Origin: Oscarella lobularis
Taxonomy: Eukaryota > Porifera > Homoscleromorpha > Homosclerophorida > Oscarellidae
Assembly: GCF_947507565.1 (NCBI RefSeq)
Contig: NC_089190.1
Coordinates: 310,001-374,000 of the forward strand
DNA length: 64,000 nucleotides
Direction of reading: 5' to 3'
In this document: positions 11,941 through 22,700 of the stretch, one piece after another
How positions within the stretch are numbered: the stretch's first letter is position 1
Layout: every line of letters begins with the position of its first letter
Made by a program: the position numbers and the translations under genes
Notes under the pieces: generated by a model
Seen by the model: only the letters and a program-made list of their open reading frames with translations
What the model was told of the DNA's origin: nothing
Database searches by the model: none

Positions 11941-12621
11941 GGCTCTTCTCTATCGTCGGTCGAAATTCTCTTTTCCAACGAGCGAAAATAAGGTTAGAAG
12001 CGTGCCTCGTTGTGGTGGCTAGAGTTGTGAAACAAAGCAGAAGCTGTCGCGGCTTGCAGTCATGCATCACAATGCTTAGAGACTGCACATACCACAGACA
12101 ATACCCTTGGGTGCTTTTGCATTATAGGAACTAGATCTGTCGCTGACTTCGTTGTTGTCTGAGTCGAAACAAAGTCGTTTGCAGATTCTAGGAAGGCAGC
12201 TATTCCCCCCCCCCCCCCCTCGGTGCGGGCCGTTTACTGAGGTCATGGTAAAAAACAACCTTCGGGCATCTTTCACATCGATACCAGTCGCTTCCAGTTA
12301 AAAGCGGTCAGACATTTGCAAGCGACAACAATCGATTGTCTTTGACTCTGTTGATTGTTGAAGTGATTCTGTGGCCATTTGCGGGCCCAGACTTAGCTCG
12401 TGACATCGCGTAGATCGTCTCCGAATCAGCCTTTGCATGCGTTTCGTCCGCGTCAGCAGCTCTTCAAAGATCAACATATCATATACAACTGCAATGATCA
12501 AAGGGACCGCACGCAAGGAGCCCATTAGGCGTCAACTCCTGTCTCCTCCTCCCAGAGTCCACATATAAGGCGAGCTTTCTTCAGGTGTATATATAGACAG
12601 ACGCTGTTTCTTCCTAAAGCG

Positions 12622-13929
12622 ATGTTCGCCTTCATCGTTTTGGCTTTTGCTTTGGTCCACGTACCCTCGTCTCTCGCTCTCACCGACCTCGATTCACCTC
12701 TCATCACCCAGGAGCTCATCGACGCAGTAAACAACAACCCCGACGCAAAGTATACAGCTCCAAGTGCAACGTTGAACCTAACCCAACTTCTGCTTTCCTA
12801 GATGGACTGCAGGTTTTAGCAAACGATTCCGAAACATGACCGTTGGCGAGAGTCGTGCAATGGTTGGCTTTTCGCCTGATTCTCAGCTTCGCGCCCAACT
12901 CCAGTCCTCGCCTCCACGCAATCCTTGGGAGCCTCCCATTCCCTTTCTCTTCCGCCGCCTGCGTTTGAAAGGGCCCGGTCGCATTCATACTCCTCGCGAT
13001 CAGGTAAGTGAAATATGTGCATATGCTATGCAGATTAGACGAGTTTGTTTTGAAGGGTAAATGCGCCTCCTCTTGGGCATATACTGCGACATGTATGCAT
13101 GTGTTGAAATGCGCCTCGATATCTCTTCTATGTATTGCATTTCAGCTGTTATTGCCGATCGAATAGCAATCCATACGAACTTTCTGCTTAATGACAATAT
13201 TTCACCTCAGCAGCTCATTTCCTGCGACTACTATCCTAATCAAAACGGATGCAAAGCTGGAGATCCACTCAGTGCATTTCAAAACTACTTGAAAAACATC
13301 GGGTAAATGATCCTTTCTCGGATTCTTTTCCAAGCTGAAGCATTATTAAGATGCCTCTCTGAGACCTGCTATCCGTCTACAAGCAATATAAACGGAATCA
13401 GAGGCACCCGCCTGTCAGGCAACTACGGCCGATGTCCGAACCCGAACGCTCAATTTTTGAAATACCGAAGCAAAGGCGGTAACAATGTCTACGGCGTAAT
13501 CACAGAAAGTTTCAATGTTATTATTGTGTTTAGTAGGCGCTCCTAATTGTTCTGTTTCCTATTTAGAGCGACGCTGCTGAATACGAGGTTTATTTTTACG
13601 GGCCTATTGGAGCCGGAATAAAAGTCTACCAAGACTTGTACGCTTACTATGGAGTAGGAGTGTACAAACACGTCTCGGGCCAGTTTGTTGGTTTGCATTC
13701 TGTCAGAATTATCGGGTAAACTTGGGATTTTATAAAATGTCCTATAAATGCTGCTAAATGCTTTTATTTTTTAGCTGGGGGAGAGAAAACAACGAGGATT
13801 ATTGGGTAAATCTATATTGTTATATCTAATGCTGCTCTCAAATTTAAATTTTTTTTGAAGCTCGTTTCAAATTCGTGGGAAACGAATTGGGGATACGATG
13901 GTCTTTTTGGCGCTATTTTAATTCTATAA
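12622..13929 (+). pseudogene. Cathepsin-B-like cysteine peptidase homologue lacking the active-site Cys exon (copy A)
   Basis: Exon 1 (12,622-12,749) encodes a signal peptide (MFAFIVLAFALVHVPSS) and a cathepsin-B propeptide start (LIDAVNNNPDAK). Splicing over 12,750-12,801 restores KWTAGFSKRFRNMTV, the family's propeptide motif. Exon 2 ends RDQ at 13,003, just before the expected GxCGSCWA catalytic segment, which I cannot find. Exon 3 begins around AVIADRIAI with a mismatched phase. Later exons carry CYPS, GPIGAGIKVYQDL, GVYKHVSGQFVGLHSVRIIG (catalytic-His region), WGRENNEDYW and SNSWETNWGYDG, ending TAA at 13,927-13,929. Without the nucleophile this would not be a peptidase. It is either a pseudogene or an inactive homologue of the TINAG type. 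Copy B carries the same missing segment. Confidence 0.75.
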
Positions 13930-14255
13930 TTTTTTTAGTGAGTTTATTTACGTAGGTTATTTCAAAATCAAAAAAGGAACAAATGAGTGTGAAATTGAAA
14001 GCAACTTCATGTCAGTTTTTTGAAGTTCTAACTTCCAAATGTTTTCCAAAACGCGCATGTCTTGCCTGATGTCGTTCTCGTCTGTGCCAGTGGCGTGTTG
14101 TTTTTTTTTTCTTTGGGTCGCTCATGTCTTTGGCGCGTGAATTCTTTCAAGAATTATGTTTCAGGTCTTCCTTCGCGAAACGCCATCAGTAACGTTCTGT
14201 CTATATGCTGTACCTGTACCTACGTGGCCTTTGTCGTTGAATACACAAGAACGAA

Positions 14256-14920
14256 CGCACAAACTGTGCTCTTATGTTGGAGATTAGAGAGAATCGTTGC
14301 CAAGGAAAAAGCGTTGGGCCATGTGAACATTGTGCCAGAGACGTCAAGATGATTGAGTCTCTTCAAGCTATTGCACACATGATCGCCAAGGACACGTGAT
14401 GTCACTGACGTGAAACTGACGTCGAGATGACGGAGACTAGAAAAGTCCCGTAGATTTTCAAATCCAATGTCTCCTCGAACGAAACTCGCCGAGAAAGAAA
14501 CCAAAGAGTCTTTGCACGATTGAGAGAGCGCGCGTACGAATGGTACAGACATTTTGCCGAAGCAGAGACTGAACGATAAGTCGATGTCGACCACGTGATG
14601 CTGATCGACCACGTGATGCTGATTGGCCAATAGGGACAGAATTTTCGTTTCGTTCTCGTCAATCGATCGAAGACACGCCAGTTTCAATCGCGTTATCTTC
14701 GATTCCATCAGCATCACTAAAACGTTTGAGGTCAGCTTCCCTTTCGTCGACAAATCGTCGATTATCTCATCAACCATCTCAAAGGGGAGTTTTGTCGGCA
14801 AAGACGCGAGGATGGTCTCCGCAGTCGACGGCAAAGGAAACCGGGGCACAATTGCTGGGTCTGAAAGCGTGTAGTCGGTCCGACAGAGACGAGTTCGGCA
14901 GAGTTCGGCCAGACTGTGCG
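14256..14920 (-). pseudogene. 5' fragment of a ZYG11-like LRR gene
   Basis: The minus-strand frame aligns with the N-terminal half of the larger gene at 41,940-44,354: SLAELCRTRLCRT against SLSDLCLTCLCRT, SFSLCFGKMSVPFV against SFSPCLGNLPVPFL, and LRHLDVSFTSV then LNHLDVSGTMF, the leucine-rich repeats typical of the family. No clear ATG precedes the conserved start. The frame loses similarity after NAFSLATILSNLQ and stops soon after. An 18-bp tandem duplication duplicates QHHVVD near 14,590. It is probably a truncated duplicate. The family's known role is as CUL2 ubiquitin-ligase substrate receptors; no function is claimed for this fragment. Confidence 0.65.
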
Positions 14921-14939
14921 CCCATATATAAGCTTTAGT

Positions 14940-15530
14940 ACTGCAGCTCGATTCTCACGTGATCGCTCAAGCGCAATCGTTCCGACTCAACGAGCTCAGC
15001 TCAGAGCTATACAGGCTAAGGATAGACTCGCAACTGTTCTTCAATTGCCCTCAAGTGCTTATTCGATGTCTGGTACGGTCTGACTTACGTCCATGCCCTT
15101 TCTGTCTTCGCCTGTTACTAAGACCAAGCCAAGCCATGTGGTTACACTATGAATCTCTCTCTAACTACTTTTCTTGCTACCAGCCAGCCTTTGCCTTGCT
15201 ATAGTTGGAATTTTTTCACAAACTGGCCTTTTGCTGATCTAACACGGCAGAATCCTTAGTCACGCCCCTCTTTCTTGCTTCCTGGCAGATTAGGTCGAAT
15301 AGGCTGCTTTGCTTCTGTATAAATGACGTGTTTCTTGGTACTCGATTTTATCACTTTCTTTCATTGATTATTGATCAATGACGTCAGAAAGAATTCCATG
15401 AATGTGGAAAACCTTTCTTATCACCTTGGACTAATGGGTGGCTAATATAATCTGTCATTATGGTTCTCATTTTTTAAAAAAATTTCTTATTTGATTAACA
15501 TGATTAATTAACTAATTCATTTCAAACGTT
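14940..15530. other. Intergenic, nothing recognised
   Basis: AT-rich sequence without a supported gene. The only short open frames lack motifs. Confidence 0.4.
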
Positions 15531-15540
15531 TCTGAGTGGG

Positions 15541-16602
15541 AATTTCGCCCGAGAGGTCCAACCCTATGGGAGCAGATTCAAGTCATACTTAAGAACTACC
15601 CTCGTGGGCATATTCTAAAGGTACTGTGCGGGAATGTGTTGCGTTTTCGACGTCATCTTCTGAGCAGGAGCTAATTCAAAATGCAGACGACGCTGGCGCT
15701 ACCGAAGTGCAGTTTCTTCTCGATGCGAGGCCAGATGCATATGGCAGGGAAACTCTGATCAACCCGGAATTAGCTCGATTTCAAGGGCCGGCGCTTTACG
15801 CACAGAACAACGCTGTTTTTAAGGACAGCGACTGGGAAAGTATACAAACTCTTCGCTGAAGCGTGAAGAAGAAAGATCGCATGAAAGTGGGTCGTTTTGG
15901 GATTGGCTTTAATTCTGTTTATCACCTAACAGGTAGTAGGACTTGACGAAGGCTTAAATTATTTTGAACGCTTTTCTAGATCTTCCCAGTGTTGTGAGTG
16001 ACAAGAAAATTGCCTTCTTTGACCCTCAAGAGAAGTGTTTCCAAGAAGGAGGTTCAAGGCACATTTTTTCAGCTTCAACAACATACCCCAATCAGTTTGC
16101 TCCGTACAACGTGCTTGGCTGCAGCATGGCAGATTCATCATACGAGGCAACCCTTTTCCGGTTTCCGTTGAGAAACGACGTTGACGCATCCGATCTAAGC
16201 AAAAAACGTCTCTCCGGAAGATATTCGAACCACGGTGTTTAAGCCTTTCAAAGCAGACGCTCATCTCGTTCCTCTTTTCCTCAAATGCGTTGAATCGATC
16301 AAGCTCTTTGACTGGCGACCAGAAAGTGAGTCGCCTGTAGAGGTGTTCAGCGTCTTTATAAATGAAGAGACTCGGCAATCTGTTCGTGATGCGAGGTCAC
16401 GGATTAACGTTCGTGTTGAAAACGCCGATGTTTTGGCCGAAGAAGCTTTTGAAGCAGTTGTGACCTGTGGAGACGAATTCCAAGTTCTCTCTAATCAGAA
16501 ATGGATAATTGCTCACTGCATCTCAATGGAGGATTCGGACCTCTTGAAACTCAGTAAAGAGCTACATCATGTGCCATGGATTGGCCTTGCACTCCCAATC
16601 TA
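15541..16602 (+). pseudogene. Sacsin-like (SIRPT/HSP90-type ATPase) gene fragment, broken
   Basis: The SIRPT module of sacsin is recognisable in order. It starts with RGPTLWEQIQVILKNYPRG and ILK, then an intron at 15,620-15,669. ELIQNADDAGATEVQFLLD follows (Asn-Ala-Asp-Asp is the HSP90-type ATP-site motif), then QGPALYAQNNAVF, VGRFGIGFNSVYHLTG, KIAFFDPQEKCF and ATLFRFPLRND. Two lesions are seen: an in-frame TGA at 15,857-15,859, inside a segment where the frame otherwise continues, and a one-base frame change near 16,205-16,215, after which SPEDIRTTVFKPFKADAHL resumes. Homology is cut at about 16,602 by a duplicated piece of the bark-beetle-like gene. Sacsins are co-chaperone-like giants; this is a decayed N-terminal fragment. 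Confidence 0.8.
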
Positions 16603-18041
16603 CAGTGGACCAATAACTCCATCTACGATCAATCCTCTGATACGGAATTTACGGTCAGTTCTCGCAACACTCAGCGGCTTACGGTGTATGCAAAGCGTAA
16701 TTGGTGGGGGCCGTTGGAAAGCTCTTGGTCTCTATCGCACCGACTAAATGTTCCTTTATCGGTGAACATTACGCCCGTATTATTAAAAGATCCGCAGTTA
16801 GGGACTTCTTGTAAGTGATTTGTGATGAGGTATTCTCTGATCATCAGATTCTTTTCCAGATTGCGCTTCCGGTTGGAAAGGATACGACTGCGACTGTCAT
16901 TTGTACGTTGGTGGAGCACTTACTTGGCCGGCAGCAAATGACTACTGCAAGGTACGTGTTACGTTACCTACGTTTGTACATCGTTCGATCAAAGACGCGA
17001 TACGTTTCTAGTCATTAGGAGGGTGGCTAGCTACAGCCGGATTTACTTCATCGGTTGAGTTCTTCCGAGACATGTCTTCCGTCTCGCCTTCCAGTAAACT
17101 GCGCCAACCAGATATATGGCTAGGACTCCGAAATAGCAGCGACGGTTGGCGGAACAGTCAAGATGAAGCACTGTTTGATGGACTTTATCCGAAGTGGAAG
17201 TCGGATGCGATGAAAGGTGCATCCGGCTGTTTGATGATCGGTGCCGACGGCTGGGAAGCAGTGCCGTGCTCTCGTCGTCTTCCTTTTGTCAGCTCGCAAA
17301 GCGGATCTAGGCGGCCATTCCTGCCTGATTTTAGTCACAATCTGCTTTCAGTGAATAGAGACGACGTTGTCAACGGACAAATTCTGGGATTATTATCCTT
17401 CGAAAACAGGACCGTCAATGGAACGTATTCGATGACTGTTTTGAACACGTCCGAAGCAATCTTTTCTCCGTCGATTGGTCTAGATGCCACGTCTGGCTCA
17501 ATCATCGTTGCTAATGCGTCGCTGCTCCAGCATTATGCGCACAATCGCCTGGTTTTTGTCATTCGCGGGAGTCTTTCTTCTATTTCCAACTGCACGGCTG
17601 CGAAAGCGGTCTTGTTGCAACTACTCGGCTCTCCCAAGAGTATACGTAGTGGTACGTTTATTCCTTTAGAGGCGTACGAAGGGTTTGACGTTTGGTCGCA
17701 CTTCTAGGAGGCTCTGTCGTCGGCCGAGTCGTCGGAGGTTCAATTGCTGGCGTTGCTGTTGTTATTTTGGCCTGTATTCTAATTGTTAGCGTTGTCAAGA
17801 GAAAACGCAGACGTGAGCGGGCCTCTATGCTATATACCTCTTTGCAAAAGTAACGATAACCTATAACCCGCGGTCATTGCACGTATTTTATTTTTTTCGT
17901 ATATATACATGTAGGTCAGGTAGCTCCGAAGACGTGTCTACTACAAGCGATAGCGTCGTCCTAACAAATGCGGACGAAACTGACGAGGAAGAAGATGTTG
18001 GCCTGGCAAATGAGTCGGTCGACGATAAGAGCGCTTTGTGA
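16603..18041 (+). pseudogene. C-type lectin, cadherin-like, TM and tail exons of bark-like gene, orphaned copy
   Basis: Exons for YAKRNWWGPLE, the CTLD (RQPDIWLGLRNSSDGW, GASGCLMIG), a cadherin-like segment, a transmembrane helix (GGSIAGVAVVILACIL) and the acidic tail are all present and mostly open. The frame at the junction with the sacsin-like segment does not match (bark frame starts one register away), so no simple fusion protein results. The conserved Cys of the CTLD in LPFVC is Ser here (LPFVS), whereas the source copy keeps Cys. It lacks its own 5' exons and signal peptide. Confidence 0.8.
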
Positions 18042-18590
18042 GGCCTCCGCGAGCGTAGATGATGCCTTGTTACCGCTGCAGTAGACCTAGCTGCGCCGCT
18101 GGGCAAACATATGTTGCAATATGCTGTGCTAGTCCTAGACGTTGCGCTGTGTTGAATTTGAGAAGGAGCCCGAGAGTGTGTGGTAATTCTATTCGCTTTC
18201 CTTGTGTAGCCCGTGAATTGTCTGATATTGTATCAACCTGAAACGAAATAAAAATAAAAATGAATTTTTGATGGTATGCACGTCACAGAGCTTTAGTAGA
18301 ATTCAACACTGTTCTGTTCTGCGCTCGTCCCTAGCTCGGTTTCTCTTTGACACATGAGACCGCGTCTTCGCCCATCATAAGGGCGCTCGAAGACGTTCAT
18401 GTACATGTAAGGGTAGTCACTAGTGCGCGGATGTAGGGAATCTCCAGCCTTATTCGGGCAACCGTTCAACAAAAGCTCAACCTTTTGACTGAATTTTCCT
18501 AGCGGCATCTTTCGGCGACGGTGGACTGTTTTTCCAAAGTTCTTCGTAAGGCGCTTCAATCTTTAAAGTAAAGTGAGGCCCCTTAAAGAG
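16603..18590 (+). repeat. 2-kb duplicate of the 3' end of the bark-beetle-like gene
   Basis: From ACAGTGGACCAATAACTCCA the sequence follows 27,203-29,168 closely through coding exons, introns, 3' flank and into the GAGGCCCC-type repeat ending AAAGTGAGGCCCCTTAA. Introns are retained, so this is DNA-level duplication, not a retrocopy. The left edge falls inside an exon of the source gene and inside the sacsin-like exon of the host locus. Confidence 0.93.
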
Positions 18591-18609
18591 ACTCACCGGC
18601 AGATTTTCG

Positions 18610-18780
18610 CGTTTCAAAAAACTCCGCTGAGAATGGCCGTGACCGTTCGGAAGTCGTGTGAATTGAATAATGGGCAAAGCATTTTGGCAGATCTCTTGAA
18701 AGACGGTCGTGTTCGCTTCTTCGCACGTGTCGGGCGTCTAGCAGTTCGATGGGACGGCGAGTAGAAGTAGATGGAGAACG
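18610..18780 (-). pseudogene. Fragment of a Frizzled-CRD 5' exon
   Basis: On the minus strand the frames give the phrases CQTPDTCEEA-like and IIQFTRLPNGHGHSQ, matching the start of the CRD in the genes at 34.9 and 40.6 kb (IQFTRFPN and ISFTRFPNVHGHS). Frame changes separate them and no downstream exon follows; the fragment abuts the GAGGCCCC repeat. It is a remnant only. Confidence 0.55.
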
Positions 18781-18789
18781 ATTGTTGAA

Positions 18790-19790
18790 GGAGAGAAGGC
18801 GGACATTCTAATGTAAGGTGAAAGGGGTGTTTTCTCGCGGAACAGGTCTTGCCTTCTCGCACTGGCATTTGCGGTAAGATCAAAGGAGCCCGTGCCGGAA
18901 ACAACGCATTCGTTTTGGCAGCTTTAGAGCTTCATAGAAACGCCTCTGAAGCCTTGCCAAGGATTGCGATATGTAACCCTACGAATGGGTTTAGCTATTC
19001 ACGCGAGACACGCGCGCTGCGACGCAGATAGACGCAGAGTACGGGATCCTACCTTCTTCGGCTGTGGATCGTTTTGCCGTCTATCTCCGCTGTGGCGACC
19101 TCTAGTCCTTGAAGCTAATACTGCAAACTAAGAAGGACATTTCGGCTGCCTCAGGCAAGTGCTCCGAGGCTGCTAGTCTACTTGCCGGAAAAACGATGGA
19201 AAATCTCGCGGGCGCCGAACGTACGGTCATTTCGAATCTAGATTAATCTACGCGTTCTGTGTTGTGTCCGGGGGGTGTGCGAATGTGGTCTGCAGTTTCT
19301 GGACTAGGCTAAGGAAGGAATTAAACGGCAAGGAACTCCTCGCGATCTGCTAGCTAATTAATTACATCAATTTCTTTTTTTCTAACAATAGATGGTAAAC
19401 GTATTTACGTTGAGACGTCCGTCCGGAGCTTAATTTCAATAGCAACTGACGCAGTCGCCTCGATACTCAACTCTCAAGTGAAGAGTAAAGATCGCCCCTC
19501 CTCACCTACGTACGTTGTGTCGTCGTTATTGGAGCAATAGGAGCAGATTATTTATTAGGTGAAGGAGACTCGCTGGCACACTGTACTGACTAATCCCGAC
19601 AATACTTGTGCCGAAGGAAAAGAAACGCGACGTTCCTGCACTTCAATCATCAACTCATTGACTTGTTCCAAGGAACTGCAGCGTAGCAGTGCACTGCCAC
19701 TACCAATGGCACTCCAGTGAGTCTAAAAAGGGTCGTTTTAGGGGACCACACCCTTGCCGCCAGAAAGGCGGAAGTTGACCAGAATCTGGT
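18790..19790. other. Interval upstream of the bark-like gene, nothing firm
   Basis: No gene is recognised. A phrase near 18,900-18,950 (GCTTCATAGAAACGCCTCT) recurs at 48,318, so part of this interval is repetitive. The promoter of the bark-like gene should lie in the right half, but no element can be fixed. Confidence 0.4.
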
Positions 19791-19791
19791 C

Positions 19792-22700
19792 ATGCATTTA
19801 GCGCCGAGCACCTATCCCATATGCACACTATGTCATCCCGTCTTTTTTTCTTCCAACAGGTATTTCGTTTCTCTGCTCTTTCTAGAGTTTGCTCTCTGCG
19901 GTAAAAACCAGTTCTAATCGCGCGTGGGTGCGGTTTATTCACGCCTTCCCTTTCTTCTCACAGCCGATGCTAAACTTAGCGGTCTCGTGACGTCTCCGAT
20001 GGTTCTGACCGAAACCGAAAGTCCTTACGAGGTTTCAGAAGATCTCGAGATCGTGAACGCCACCGTGACGTTGAAACCAGGCGTTCGTATTCGCTTGCAT
20101 CCGCGCGCAATCGTTCGTCTGTCCGGTTCGAGCTCGCTCGTTGCCAAAGGCACGCCCACAAAGCCAATTGTATTGACTCTCAACGAAACGCATTCAAATG
20201 ATGCGTCGGACAGCAGCAACAAAGTTCGCCTCGTCGGCGGATTGTCATCGAACGAGGGTCGCTTGGAAGTCTACAACGACGTCGTTCGTGGATGGGGCAC
20301 GGTGTGCAATCTGGAGTGAGACTACCAAGACGCCCAGGTCGTTTGTCGCGAATTAGGTTTTGGTTACCCGACTAATTACCGCGTCTCGTTCGGATCCGGT
20401 TGGGGTGACGTCGGTTTCTCACGTGTCAGCTGTAATGGTCACGAGACATCCATATTTGATTGTCCTGTAAAGTCGTGGAACAATAATAATTGCACTCACG
20501 CTTACGACGTTGGCTTGGAATGTTCATCGAACGGGAATAATGCAGTGACGCCATGGGGTGGACTGTCGTTTGGAAGCGGTAGTTCCGGCGTGCTCAAACA
20601 CGTGGCAATTGAGAAGGCCGGTTCTGGGGTGTTGGGCGCTATAACGGTCCAAGGGAAAGCCGTACTGTCGCTGACAGATGTCACCATCGGAAATTGTTCG
20701 TCTTCTGCAGTTCATCTGCTCTCGGTGACTGAGAATGTTGAGTTTGATGGCCTACGGGTGATAAGGGCACTTACGGGCGTATCTGGATCACTGTCAAGAA
20801 AATTCACTTGCAGAAATTGCTCTTTTGAGAACTTCCGCGAATCAGCAGTTGCACTGTCTTGGTATACACCGATCTCGAACTTGTCATCGTCGTCAATCCC
20901 GACAGTTAGTCTAAACGACAGACTAATCCCAACGACGTCTCAGGTCTCTTCGAAATTGATTCCCGTTAGCCCGAGCGGAGCTAAACTCGTCCTATCAAGC
21001 GTCACGGGACAGTACGGATCGTACAAACGAACATTCGTCACTCCACGTGGATATGGTCTAAGGCTTGTTTTCAATCAGCCCGCGAATGTGCACAACATTA
21101 TAGGTATGAGCGTCGCAGACGGCGAGAGTGAAACCCCAGTTCAGCAGATCTCTTCTTACATCTACTCTGGCGCCGCTACTACCGTCTATTCGTCGAAATT
21201 GGTTCTGACCATCTATCGGCGCTACTACTACTATTACCAGTCATCTGTGAATATTAGCGTAACTGCCTTCCTTGCTCCATTCGAAATAGGTAAAGGTTCA
21301 CATTACTGTTTTGTTTTGGGTATAATTGGTCGGATTAGGTCCGGAGTCGCGAGACGTAACGCTGAGTGACTGTACTTTCGGCATATCGGCTTTTTCGTTT
21401 TATGAAACTCTTACCCTTGGCAGCCAATTTGACAGTCTTCTTGTCCGAAATTGTTCGTTTAAATCAAACGGAATGAACGGAATAATCTCCCTCGGCCCGT
21501 CTGGCAACGTGACGATATTGTCAAGCACTTTTGCTGAAAATTTGGCTGGTGGTCGCGAGTACTTCCACAACACGGCTGTATCCTTTAGCGGTTGTTATCA
21601 CACGATCGATATCGTAAACTGTACCATTAGTGGCTTTTCTAATGGAATTGAGTTTTCGGTCGATACAGTCCTTGGATTGACTATTGCCAATTGCACGATG
21701 ACGAGAAACCGTCGGTTGTCTATCTCTCTAAATCGATATTCCTACTACGACTACTACTTTTGGGGAAGTTGGAATCATACTCTGTCTGTAAACATCGCCG
21801 AAAACGATTTCTTATTCAACGCGTTGGGCATTACAATGAACATGAACGTTCGAAGTCGAGAACACGGAGCCGTATCTATTCGCTTTACACGAAACAACAT
21901 TCGAGGAGGCGGCAAGGCGTTCGACTTCACCCTGCTCTATGGCTCGCAGCTCGTGACCAATGTTTTCATAGCTAACAACACGTTCTCAAATAATACGGCG
22001 AGGGACATGATTATGGATATCGACGTTCACGGGCGAAGCGCTCTCGATTTGAATATCAAAGGCAACGCCTTTCGCTCTAATCGCGCTGACGTCATTGTGG
22101 GTCTCGCTCCAATCGCGAGCAGCTCTTCGAATCCAGGCATTCTATTTCAATCAGTAACGTTCAGACGAAATGTACTGACCGACAATTCGGCTGTAAGGCC
22201 GTACTCCTCATCATCAAGTCCGGCCGCCATTCTCGCAATAGAACGAAGCGTCGATGTTCTCGCCTATTACAACGTCTTTAACAATCCGTCGTCGTCGCTC
22301 GAGTTGAGTCTTCACGGAGTGCGTCGCAGTTCGCTCTCGCAACGTCTCAACATGACCCTCAAGTATTGGGGAACGGTCAACTCGACTGAGATCGGGGAGC
22401 GGATTTACGACTCAATCGATTCGTCCGATCTGCCCGTCGTCGTCTACTCGCCCTACTTGCTTGCCCCCGGCGACTTTCGCCACGTCGGAAAGACAGGCAA
22501 CGCGACCGTATACAAATCGATTATTCTTCATTCGAATGGAACTGTAGGCGGTCCACTGAACAGGCCGTTCACTCTAAAGTCGTCTCAAACTTCGTATCTC
22601 GTCGCGAAGACGATTCGGGTACTGCCGGGAGGAGTACTAACTATCGACGCGGGCGTCACTCTCCGGTTCCGATACGGCACGGGCATCGACGTTGAAGGCG

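Larger units (their letters stand above)
8644..13754 (+). repeat. Segmental duplication copy A
   Basis: This block is near-identical, in the same orientation, to 49,397-59,802 (copy B). Homology starts at CCTTTAAGTAAGAACC and stops at ATAAATGCTG. After removing the insertions found in only one copy, both are about 4.2 kb (about 4,170 and 4,225 bp). It contains a TCTG microsatellite, part of the GAGGCCCC repeat family, a poly-C tract near 12,209, a cathepsin-B-like gene, and an inverted-repeat element (10,846-11,781) absent from copy B. No other gene is recognised between 8,880 and 10,200. Confidence 0.93.

Noticed and set aside
16235-16747. A functional sacsin/receptor fusion protein
   Set aside because: The two coding parts are in different registers at the junction and the sacsin-like part already has a stop and a frameshift.
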